Origin: Tretioscincus oriximinensis
Lineage: Eukaryota; Chordata; Lepidosauria; Squamata; Gymnophthalmidae
DNA: 64,000 bases
Assembly: GCA_022410635.1 (NCBI GenBank)
Contig: JAJVDF010000466.1
Location: 166,533-230,532 of the forward strand
Direction of reading: 5' to 3'
This document shows positions 1-9,683 of this stretch, one piece after another. The number at the start of each line of letters is the position of its first letter. The first letter of the stretch is position 1. A model generated the notes under the pieces. It saw only the letters and a list, made by a program, of their open reading frames with translations, was not told the origin of the DNA and did no database searches. Position numbers and translations under genes: made by a program.

Positions 1-146
1 ATTTTCTTTAACTGAGTCTCTATACCTCCTATTCTCTTCTCCATATTTTGGGAAGCATTTAGAATTTCGTCAAGTCTTTTTATTATATCCGCAACATCAT
101 TTGAAGTTGCTAATCCCACGTCGCTCCCCCCCNCGTCCGACGCCAT
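1..146 (-). pseudogene. 5' start of an L1-like LINE ORF1 (runs off the left edge)
   Basis: On the minus strand an ATG at 146-144 opens an uninterrupted frame to the window edge (48 codons, one N). After MASD it reads through SDVGLATSNDVADIIKRLDE to EKRIGGIETQLKK. The acidic/basic heptad-like pattern with Ile/Leu spacing suits the N-terminal coiled coil of an L1 ORF1 protein. Only the start is visible, so intactness is unknown. The clade is inferred from this pattern and the GC-rich leader. Confidence 0.5.
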
Positions 147-420
147 CTCAGCTCCGCTTTTGAGTTTCAAACTTACAGCGTCTGGCTTCTCAGGCGTTTT
201 TCTTGCCTTTCTGTAATTATTTTAGATTATTCTCCAGCGGCGTTCCGTTGTTTAGTTCTTCTTCAAGTGTTGCGTTATTTGATTTCTTTCAGAGAATCGG
301 CTTGCTTGCTTTTAATTTTAAATTATTGCGCGCTTTCTCGGAGCCCCTGGCGGCGGCGACTNCTCCGTGGCTCGGCGCATGCGCAGTCCTCCTGAAGTCC
401 TAATATGTGACGACAGAATA
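147..420 (-). mobile_element. Putative 5' UTR/promoter of the same L1-like element
   Basis: Relatively GC- and CpG-rich for this window (GGCGGCGGCG, GCGCATGCGC near 350-385) and directly upstream, on the minus strand, of the ORF1 start. The outer border, near 410-420, is set by the return to AT-rich DNA. Confidence 0.45.
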
Positions 421-1481
421 AGTTGAGTAAATATTTACATAGGTAAGAGGTTCAAGTCATCAATTAATTTAGCTTCCAATGTAAATACAGCAGGTGGGTG
501 TAATAAAGGAAATAATTTGTAGATTTTAAAAAATAAATTGCCAAAGGATTAATTTTGCATTTTCTTCAATTGGTTTCATTACAAATGCAAAAATACCCCG
601 CAAAAGTTATATATCACACGATAGATCCCAATGAATCATTCTGTAGTTGTTAGATTGTCATTTCCTACCTTTTTTTGCTCATCTCATTTTACAGAACCAA
701 TATTACTATTTTAGTGTATCATTATCAATGTTAAAAGCTCATGATGCAGTCTTGTTTTAAAAAGCTACAGACTAGTGTATCTATAATATGGTGGATATCT
801 TAATTTGAAATTTTGAAACAATAATACAAGCTCCAATTTTACAGGCAAATTCTGTACTTTATCATTGCTTTCCACAAAATTCTAGATTTAAAATCCCAGT
901 TACTAAGGTTATAACTGGGGTAAGATTAGAGCTCAACCCAACCACTGTTTAAGCTCTGCTTTCTTTCCAAATGTCATGAAATATTTGGCACCACTATTCT
1001 TGGCAATATTTCTGTTGAACAGATGTCTAGTATTATTATGAACAACATTTAGTGTCATACAGAATTAAGAGTACATTTCCAGTTGTGGATTTTGTGTATG
1101 TGTGTATGTATATGCATGTACAGCTAGAAAGGATACGGGATTGAAAACCTGACTCCAGATGGAAAATGGGAATTTTCAGTAACACATGATGTATTCTGCT
1201 AAAAATGGTGATAAATCTGTCCAACTATATTAGAAACAGCTGATACGAGGACAGTTAATACCTCATATACTGTACTAGGATCAGGATGAAGCTGAAAACA
1301 TTTTATCAGGAAGAACATACGGGAAGAAAGTTAAAGAATATTTGCAGAGTTTGATTTGCCCATAATAATACTGATTTAAAACCTTCAGTGCCCAAAAATG
1401 TTTTGAGTTGTGTCCAGTTCCATCAACCTTAAGACCTTTAAGTCTGTGTAACACACTTTTAAACATCTGTACCTTATACAT

Positions 1482-1697
1482 TAATTTCAGAGAAATAGCC
1501 GTGTTAGTCGAAATTGTAGCAAAGGAGCTAGTAGCACTTTGAGACTAACTTGAGAAAAGTGAGTGGCATAAACTTTCGTAGACACATCTACTGAAGAAGC
1601 ATCTGAAGAAGTAGACGTGTCTACGAAAGCTTATGCCACCCACTTTTCTCAAGTTAGTCTCTAAGTGCTGCTAGCTCCTTTGCTGCAATTTATACAG
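1482..1697. mobile_element. Foldback element, GCCGTGTTAGTC family, copy 1
   Basis: Long imperfect inverted repeat. The left arm (about 1514-1601) contains AGCAAAGGAGCTAGTAGCAC and ACTTTCGTAGACAC. The right arm has the same words reversed (GTGTCTACGAAAGC, then GCTAGCTCCTTTGC). Left-end text GCCGTGTTAGTC recurs at 45410. Flanking TTATACAT/TTATACAG (7 of 8) may be a target duplication. Confidence 0.75.
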
Positions 1698-3374
1698 TAA
1701 TGTGGATTATGGAGGCTCTATGGAGGCCCTAACATGGTTCTATAAAATAAGGCCTGGTCCATAGTGGAGACCCTAATACGGACTATTGGTAGAGCTCTTT
1801 AATCAGGTCTACTAGTGTTCTAGCAGGAGGGCCTGGTCTTTGATCCAGAATATGGGAGGTGTGGATGCAGCGTGCTTCCTATGTTCAAAAACATATGGGT
1901 GAGTGTGAATTTCACTGGAATGACATAGTCCACTTCCACAATTCACCTTCCCAAGTCCCTGTGAGTCTAGGAAACTTAGTTCCTAATCATCAGAAACTTG
2001 GCATTTCAACCTTCAGGTTTACACAAGTTTCAAGAGTGTGCCACACAGTGTAGGCTAATTTGGATCAGCCAGTGCTTCACATTGTAGCCTGGAGGCTCAT
2101 TCAAGTTTTAAAGCTATAACGCTCTGATGGTTAAGAATGGCAAGGGCTCCTAGCCTCGGTGGCTTGGTGAGTTTGGGTAGTGCACCTCTCCCACCGTTAT
2201 TCCAGATCAAATGAGCTGTTGTGGAATATAACTTTCTAATAATGCAGATTAGTGAGCAGACTGATCTGGATTCACTACTACATACAGTTTCATGTAAGCA
2301 CATAATGGGCCTTAGTCAAGAATGTATTTCATGCTTTAAATCAAGGCATTGTGCTTAAGTACATCTAAGTTTTAAATAATATTTAGTTTACTCTTGAATG
2401 AAATAATATTTTGTCTCCCAGAAAACTCATATTTGGTTTAGATTACATGGGATGGAAACAACCTGTGAACTTTGCAAATGTATTTAGCTAGTGCCTACAT
2501 CAGAATGTGTACATCAGAATTTTATCAAGTATTTGTGAGACAAAAAAATGGTCAGAAAGTGATAGAAAATTGTGTCTTCTCAGACTTATGTACTGTCCTT
2601 CCAGAGAAAATCTGAAAATACTTGCTTCAACTTGTAATTATTCATAGCTCATTGTACTAAATCATTCCTTATGGTTATCTCATTGGAAATGGTCAAAAGT
2701 CGAATCATTGATGGTTCCAATTACAGAAATTGAGATTTCATCCAAATATCTATTGTTTTTTGATGTTCTGAAGTAGAATATAGATATTTTTGAACAGAGC
2801 ACTCCCGAGAGTGCGGTTTTCTGGGATCCAAAAACAGTGAGAAAAGCAGTATAAGATTTCTGTGAGCCTAATTCAGACAAATGTATTTTAAAGGTTTACT
2901 GGATTGAAATCTAGAACCTGCTGTCCAAAGGAGGTGTTTTGTGTTCAGAAGATTCTCAAGATGCCTTTTAACTATGTTAACTTCTTGAGTATGTGTGGAA
3001 ACCATGCTGTAAGTGGAGACCTTGTATTGCCAATATCTTTAGCCTGTGTGTGGTGTTCTGCTGATTCTGTATTACAGCTTTTGGCAGCATCTGGATGGCC
3101 ATATGTTAAGCATCCCAGTGTAGAGAGTTCCAGCACATGAATCAAAAGTGGTTTTGAAAAGCTGTTCAGATTTTCCCCCTTAATATGGATTGACCAGGCA
3201 ACACATGACAACTGTATATTAAAGCTGTTTCTTACAATCTGTTATTTATATGTTTTTCAATAAGTAGTGCTGTACTGTGAGAAATAATAGCTATAGTAGA
3301 AATTGTACATCTTTTCTGAAAAATAGATGATTAGCCAAGATCCTAGGAGCATTTCTGGGAACAGAAGTATCAGA

Positions 3375-3725
3375 AGTCATNAAAGGCATGTTCAACATTC
3401 CGNGGTATAACGACCAGTGACAGGGCTTGGAACTTTGGAAGCCTCCAGAGCCCTGAGTTTACAGAAGGAAGTAATAAATGGATAGTTGGATGGAAATATG
3501 TGAAAAGTGGAATACCCNAGGGTTCAGTACTAGGACAAGTACAGGGAGGAAACGGAAGGAAAAGAAGAGGGAAGAAGAGAAGAATGGAAAGAAAGAAGGA
3601 ACTAAACAAGGAATCAGTAGGTGAAAGGGGGATGGGTGGGTGCAAGGAAGGGAGAGAGTGAGTGGGGGCAGGGGTAGAACAAGGAGAAAGGGCTAGAGCC
3701 TGTTGTATTACCATAACATGATGGG
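3375..3725 (+). mobile_element. LINE-like RT fragment joined to a purine tract, copy 1
   Basis: Positions near 3490-3525 read KSGIPxGSVLG in one frame, close to the RT motif SGVPQGSVLGP of CR1/L2-type LINEs. A 170-bp GGAA-rich tract follows, then TTGTATTACCATAACATG. The same order occurs in reverse at 14545-15000. Stops interrupt any longer frame. Confidence 0.5.
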
Positions 3726-4398
3726 CTAATTATGCTAGCTAAAATTTAAACTTCTTTAAAGAATAAAAAAGGGATGCAGTGATGGTGAAAGAGAAGAGGG
3801 AACATAAAAATATTTCTACAAAGTCTTTGGTTTATATTGGGAGATTTCTCTAAGCATAAATATCACTGAAAGTAGCTAAGCTTCAATTTAGAAACTTTTA
3901 AGTTGCAAATTGTCAAATCTGGTAAAAAAAAATCTTGNAATTTTAGATGTTCTTTTGGAACATTTAACTAAAAGGTTCTTTGGTTATTCCATGCCTCATG
4001 CTGATACAATGGGTATCTGCCTTAAGATATTAGAGTTTGAGTGTTAACACGTTACAGGATTGGCTTAGGGAGAAAAAAAGACAGACAGACACAGCCAAAC
4101 AGACAGATATTGATAGAATCTACACAAGAAGCAGTACAATTACATTGTTTCCTTTCTTCCATATTAAAGAACAGCACTACATTTATAGCACCATTCTTGA
4201 AGTGACTGCATGCTGTTTATGCATCATCTTCCCCCATTGTGCCACATTCCTACATTATGTGCTTTTTGATGCCAGAACAGGTATCTCTGACTTAGACCTC
4301 TGGCGTTTAGCTTCCTCCAAGTGCATTTCAGATATAGATTTCATCTTATATTATTGTGATCTGACTTGACAGAATATAAATCCTTAAATATTTGTATA

Positions 4399-4588
4399 CA
4401 TAAGAACATAAGAAGAGCCATACTGGATCAGGCCCATCAAGTCCAGCATTCTGTGTCACACAGAGGCCCACCAGATGCACCTGGGCAGTCTGAACAGAGG
4501 AAAGCAAAATATGCTCCTGTTTATGACTCCCTGCTAATGGTATTTCAGGAGTCCTGTCTGTTGCTCCATTCCGGAGGCAACATCCAGA
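4399..4588 (-). mobile_element. CR1 LINE 3' end
   Basis: Starts ACATAAGAACATAAGAAGAGCC and continues with CTGGATCAGGCCCATC and CAGCATTCTGTGTCACACAG. This is the reverse complement of the reptile CR1 3' end (GGCCACTGTGTGAGACAG ... TCTTATGTTCTTATG). Confidence 0.8.
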
Positions 4589-4780
4589 CAGCTGAAACCT
4601 CGTTATAAAGAACAATAAAATTCTCAATGTAACAAACAAATTAGAAAGTCCTGGCAGAACACCATTGAGGGCAATGTAAAAATGCCCCCGCTATAACAAA
4701 CGGCATTGTAACCTCCAATATAACAAACTGATTTCTGTGCCCTTGCCTGTTCTGCAAGACCCTGTTATAACAAATGTCGA
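4589..4780 (+). mobile_element. Tigger/pogo-like DNA transposon remnant, copy 1
   Basis: CAGCTGAAACCTCGTTATAA start and repeated (T)ATAACAAA words. It shares CCTGGCAGAACA/CCCAGCAGATCA-type internal text with the copy at 39523-39706. The right end is unclear. Confidence 0.45.
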
Positions 4781-5028
4781 GCAAGAAGCATGGGGCGTTC
4801 AGTACAGACTAAGATTTTCAAACCAATGAATGTCAGGATTAAATCCTCAGAATCCAATGGAGGTTTGGGATAACGACTAGGTCCTGTGCAAAAATAAAGA
4901 TATTTATCCTGGTGAGATGGAAGGTAGCAAGGGGAAACCATTTGCAAGAAAAGGCGGCAAGTCATTTTTGCAATTAGTTTTGATGTTTACAAGACTGTTA
5001 AGACTGGAAGAATCTAGATTGTCCCCAA

Positions 5029-5147
5029 TGAGCCTGATTCTGGGGTGTATCTTGGAATGGGAGCCTGACATGCTAGTATATGGGGCCTGACATAGTCTAC
5101 ACTGGCATCTCTGTCCTGAGATACAGCTCAGAATAAGTCTCAGAGTT
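5029..5147. mobile_element. Foldback family A (GAGCCTTATTC), copy 1
   Basis: Has TGAGCCTGATTCTGGGGTGT, then GTATCTTGGAATGGGAGCCTG. The reverse partner is CTGAGATACAGCTCAGAATA. Degenerate palindrome. Confidence 0.6.
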
Positions 5148-5238
5148 TGTTATGAGGTTTCACTTGTATTACTAAATATAAAAAGTGAGCTTTACTTATT
5201 TTGTTANGGTAGATTGGTGTATGGGGTACTCATATTGT

Positions 5239-5356
5239 TATACAAGTGCTTTTCAACCATCTTCAGTCCTGAAGAACTGGATTCAAAATGAGGAAAAACT
5301 TTTTTTTGTTTTCAGTCCAGTTCTTCAGCACTGAAAATGGTTTAAAAGCGTATGTA
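5239..5356. mobile_element. Foldback family B (CTTCAGTCCTGAAGAACTGG), copy 1
   Basis: Left arm TTTTCAACCATCTTCAGTCC then TGAAGAACTGGA. Right arm TCCAGTTCTTCAGCACTGAA then ATGGTTTAAAAGC. Arms of about 40 bp around an AT-rich loop. Confidence 0.65.
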
Positions 5357-5954
5357 TGACTGCAGCCTTTGGACTAGTTCTCCTCCGCAAATTATTGTAG
5401 GTGTTATGAAAGCTATATATCACTTAACATGTTGCTGTTTCTAAAACATATGGGCATAAAGAAAGTTGTAAAGCACTCTTAGCAGGGTTAAAAGGATTAT
5501 TCTTCATTTTCCATATCAATGATTTTTTTTGTAATTCTTTATTTGCAACTTTTTTGTCCATTGTGAAAAAAATTCAGAAACAAGTTCCTTTTTATCTCAC
5601 AACAAAAAAACAGCCTGGGACAAGGCAGTTTTAGCTGGAAAATAACTGATAGACAAGATGAATGTGTTCCTTTGACAATTGCAATATTTGTTCACTTTTG
5701 AAATTCCTTTTTATTACTTGAGAGGAAAGTACTGAAAGAAAGTCATAGGCGTCTTTNACCTGTTTTCTGGTTTGTGATACAGAACAGGGATACAATAATG
5801 TGGGAAGTCCATGGTATATTCTATCTGCTTTACTCAATCCTTGGCCTGGATCAAGTAATCTGTGTCAAGAATAGATCATTTAATCAAGAACTGAGTGGAT
5901 AAGGTTGCACTCCCCAGGGATTGCTCACATTGCTACAGTCCAGTCGGGTTGCNA

Positions 5955-6297
5955 GTAGAGGCATGGTGGAGCAAGAAGTTAAGAACTTGATGTTTCAACA
6001 GAGAAATTGAGTTCAAGACCCATTAGTTGGCCATGGAGAGGGATGAGCACCTTCTACTGGCCTCAGCTGCAGCCAACCCAGCAGTTCAAAAGCAAGGTCA
6101 TTTGCAAGTAGATTAATGACTACCACCACAACGTGGTGGGGAAGACTGAATAGATGTAAGCCTTTCGGACGAATAATAATCTTGTAAGCCACTCTGAGTC
6201 CGTTAGGGTTAGAAAGGTGGAGTATAAAAACTAGATCCTCTTCCTCCTCTTCCTTCTCTTCTTCCTTGTCCTCCTCCTCCTTCTTCTTCAATAAAAG
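5955..6297 (+). mobile_element. tRNA-derived SINE family 2, old copy
   Basis: Body matches the clean copy at 22285: CAACCCAGCAGTTCAAAAGC, ACGTGGTGGGGAAGA, TGTAAGCC ... TTGTAAGCCACTCTGAGTCC. It ends in a long TTC/TCC tail (about 6235-6292). The head is degenerate. Confidence 0.65.
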
Positions 6298-6988
6298 GCA
6301 TACGGTGAATTAGTTCCCCAGTCTGTCGCTACACTGGTGAGTAGATACTGAGTGCCAGCTAACATGCTCTGAATGGATCATACAGAAGCTTTCTTTCGTG
6401 TAACTTTTAGTTTGGCTGAGATCCGCTGAATCTTTCTCAGTTTTTAGTACAATTTAAGCTATGAAGGATGCACAAGGTATAGTAAAATGTCTGTGGTAAC
6501 TTGATTAGGTTTAGTTTCCTTTGAAACTGTTGTATATGTTAACGGATTTGATATAAAAGTAGCATTACATTTATATTGTTTGCTTCCATATTTATTATTC
6601 CTACAATTTCAGTCATCACATTTCTGAATAAACTCTACATTATGTTGTCTATCTAAAAGGGCCTAGTTTGGTACCCCTAAGGCCAGCCCGTACTGTGTTC
6701 AGACTGCTACTGCTGCTACCTTGACCTTAACTAACATTTTCCTGTATAGGATGCAGTTTGCTCCTCCTACCAGATTAATCCTTTTCAGCTGAACAGAACA
6801 AACGGGAGGGTCACATGTTAGACTGTTTCCAGCTTAGCNCAGCTCTTGTTTGTGTACGTGTTTTTAGTAGATATGTTTAAAGCCAGGAGTATAACTTCAA
6901 AACATTCGTTATGACAGTATTCTAGATTTAATGGGTTGTAGATTGCACCTTAAATTGCTTAATAGAGCAAGAACATACTCAGGCATCA

Positions 6989-7193
6989 AGTAGGCTGACC
7001 AGATGANCCNTTTTTNGGGGGTTGAAAACCCGTTTTTGGGGTGCCTCCCGGTTTTTTCTGAGGAAAACAAAAACAAAATATTTTTCGGAAAAAAATATTT
7101 TTTTGAAAAAAAAATTCCTCAGAAAAAACTGGGAGGCACCCCAAAACAAGGTTTTCAACCCCCCCCCCCCAAAAGGGGTAATCTGGTCAGCCT
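6989..7193. mobile_element. hAT-type palindromic MITE with 8-bp TSD
   Basis: Inverted repeat with ends TAGGCTGACCAGAT (6991) and ATCTGGTCAGCCTA (ending 7194). The arms continue with GTTGAAAACC/GGTTTTCAAC, GGGGTGCCTCCC/GGGAGGCACCCC and TTTTTTCTGAGG/CCTCAGAAAAAA around an A/T-rich loop. AGGCATCA flanks both sides (6981-6988 and 7194-7201), matching the 8-bp duplication of hAT elements. Confidence 0.8.
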
Positions 7194-7280
7194 AGGCATC
7201 AGAAACATTTGAACCCAAGGTATCNGTTTAGAATCTTGTTTCCGGTGCCTTGAGGGTCTTTTCTTGTTATCTTGCTTTAG

Positions 7281-7450
7281 GGACTGTTATACCCTGTCCC
7301 CATTATGCCTTATTCGAGACTATATCTTGCAATAGGAGCCTGCCATCTACATGCTAGTGTAGGCTATGGCAGGCCCCAAACGGATAACNAAGCTCTGTCC
7401 CAGGATATGACCCAGTCTAAGGCTCAGTGGGGAAAGGGCATAAGTCACAT
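7281..7450. mobile_element. Foldback family A, copy 2
   Basis: Left end GTTATACCCTGTCCCCATTA then GCCTTATTCG. Right end CTAAGGCTCAGTGGGGAAAG then GGCATAAGTCAC. The arms pair over most of about 80 bp with a centre near GCTAGTGTAGGC. Confidence 0.7.
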
Positions 7451-8763
7451 CACTNTGCTGAGTGTACTGCCTGAAGCTGGAGTTACCCAAGATGCCTGTC
7501 ACAGATAATGAGGTTTGCAGCTTAGAAGGCATGAACAGTTTGGGATGGGGAAGACTACTGCAGTACTGTGACCTCTTGTTTAGATCCTGCAATTGTATCT
7601 TGACATCTTTGCCTCTCAGAGAAAACCTGAACCTTTAATATTCTAGCACTTGCTTCAAGAACGCTTCTGAGAGCAAAATATCTGGAACCGTGCAAGCCCT
7701 TATTCCCATGCATGCACATTTTAATTATGACTTTGTCTCCATGCTTGGGCAATGAGTAATTTTCATGAAGAAATAATCTAGAAGCAAATGCCAGACATTT
7801 GTGAAAACCCAGGTTTGGAGGATTTTGTTTTGTTTTCAAATATCGTGGGATTTTACCTCTGCCTCCTAGAACTACAATGGCAAATTAAAGTTGGGATACT
7901 ATAAATTGTAGACAAGTGCTTTTGTTTATTTTTTTTATAAATATGCACTTTGGATGTTTGTTAGGCCTTTGGTAGGGTTGCAACTGTGGTCTACTGGTAT
8001 TAATCCTTTCTGTTGGCTAGAGAGCTATATAGAGAAGAGATAAAAATCAAATTGGGTCCAAAGTATTTGTCGGGGGAAGGGGGCACAGCTTTGTTTTCAG
8101 GTTTGTAATAAATTTCCTTGATTATTGGTCATTTGAATCCTGAAAGATATCCTGTTTTTCTGAGGAACATTGGATTTAATACTACTTATTTGGGGAACGG
8201 ATCTTGGAAGCAGCTTGCCTGTTCTCAACAAATTCTGAGTTGACTCATCATACATTTTGCTGCAGAAGAAGAGCTAATCTTACCTTATATTGAAAAACTC
8301 AGGCTGCATCCCCATAAGGGATTTTTACCGAGATGGTAGCATCATCATGTAGAATCCATACCATGAGTTCATACACGTTCAGTGAACCACTTGCTAAAAA
8401 GACCTGTGGTCTCAGATTTTCCAGCCACCATTGTTTGACTGATTCCGCAGCAGACGTTTCTAAAATTTGAAAACAGCCTTCATAGGGCATTCAATAATGT
8501 GAACATGGTAACTCTGTTGAAACTTTAAGGCTAGATGTAAAGGTTCATTGGCTCCTGGCTCACAGACAATACTGGGAATTGTAGTAAGGCAAGCACAATT
8601 ATGGGAAATGCCACGTTCTGAGAATCCAAGGAAATGTAATGGGAAGACAGAAAACNACATGGATAATTGATGGTATTTGGAATGGAATTGTAAACATTTT
8701 TTCCAGGTATAAAATAAGTAACTAAACACGTTGTGGGGAGGTACCCACAGTTTAGTTCTTTTT

Positions 8764-8872
8764 GCATTAATTCTTATTTGGGATATATCTTGAAATAGGG
8801 GTATGCCATAGTCTACAAAAGCATGCAAATGGCAATTTCCTGATCAGGAACAAATTACAGAATAAGGCCAGT
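8764..8872. mobile_element. Foldback family A, copy 3 (degenerate)
   Basis: ATTCTTATTTGGGATATATC then TTGAAATAGGGG; right end CAGAATAAGGCC. Same word order as the other copies. Confidence 0.5.
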
Positions 8873-9658
8873 TGCAGAAAGTGGCCAGTTGCCACTTTCT
8901 CTTGTTAGTGCTAACTCTCACATCTGTATTGCAAGTAAATACTTTGTTGAAAGTAGGGTTGCCATATGTCACAGACTAAGCTATTGGCCCATAGTTTTAC
9001 ATTAACATCTGTGCCAAAAGGGCAAAAGTCCGTGGTGGTGATGGTGGAGCTTGGCTAGGAGGTGGGATATCATATAGAGAAAACCAGTAGTGATTGATAA
9101 GGACATCTGGAAGCATTTTTCTCATACCAGTTGTTCAAAGCTAGTGGTACAAAGCAATGCTAAATGTTATTTAATTATTAAATTAATGTGAGGAGGGGGG
9201 TTGTAAAAAATGCAAATAAACATGATGTAGAGGAGAAGAACTTTTCATTGTTACCCTCTTCTCAACAGTTATATATTCTTTGCAAGCCTTATCATTATTC
9301 TAGCCCTGCAGAAAAGTAAAAAATACACCGGTAATTCAATCCCTGTTTTTGTAGAGATTTAAATAAATACTTCTAAATCAGACCTTGTAAATTCAAGTAG
9401 AACAAAAAAGTAGCTCCAAATCACCTTTGAGATGATAACATGTCATATCCTATCTCTAGTTCATCTTTCCTAGCTATGAATGCTCTGACGGGAGGCACAG
9501 ACTAGCATGTAAACTATACCACCTGTGAAATGTCTTTATTCCAACTCAGAAGTATATTTTTTTTCAAGAGATTGCAGTCCCACAGTTACTTATATTAATA
9601 ATGCAAAGAGTTGAAGTGTATGATTCCAATAACTGTTTACTTTTTCTTTCTCCGACAG

Positions 9659-9683
9659 GACTATTTTTACCCGAGATACATGG
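9659..9683 (+). CDS. GAS6: GAS6 exon 3 (25-bp micro-exon)
   Basis: A 25-nt exon between acceptor TCCGACAG and donor GTGAGT. It reads DYFYPRYM plus one base (phase 1). This is the short aromatic/hydrophobic stretch after the Gla domain, encoded by a 25-bp exon in vitamin-K-dependent proteins of this type. It is too small for ORF detection and was found by its fit to GAS6 and the splice signals. Confidence 0.93.

Larger units (their letters stand above)
421..9658 (+). other. GAS6: GAS6 intron 2 (3' part) with scattered repeats
   Basis: Taken as intron 2 because exon 3 follows. Repeats are listed separately. The stretches 421-1480, 1700-3370, 3735-4395, 4785-5025, 5357-5950, 6300-6980, 7455-8760 and 8880-9658 hold no feature I can name. 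I looked for a Gla exon (glutamate pairs, ExxxC) on the plus strand and found none. Confidence 0.6.

Noticed and set aside
2915..2945. Plus-strand text vaguely like the Gla-domain CSKEE region
   Set aside because: No acceptor or donor at the right spacing and no Glu pairs or second Gla cysteine; judged chance.
3370..3714. Open frame of 114 codons on the minus strand, Pro/Leu/Ser-rich
   Set aside because: It is the translation of a purine/pyrimidine tract; low complexity, not a gene.
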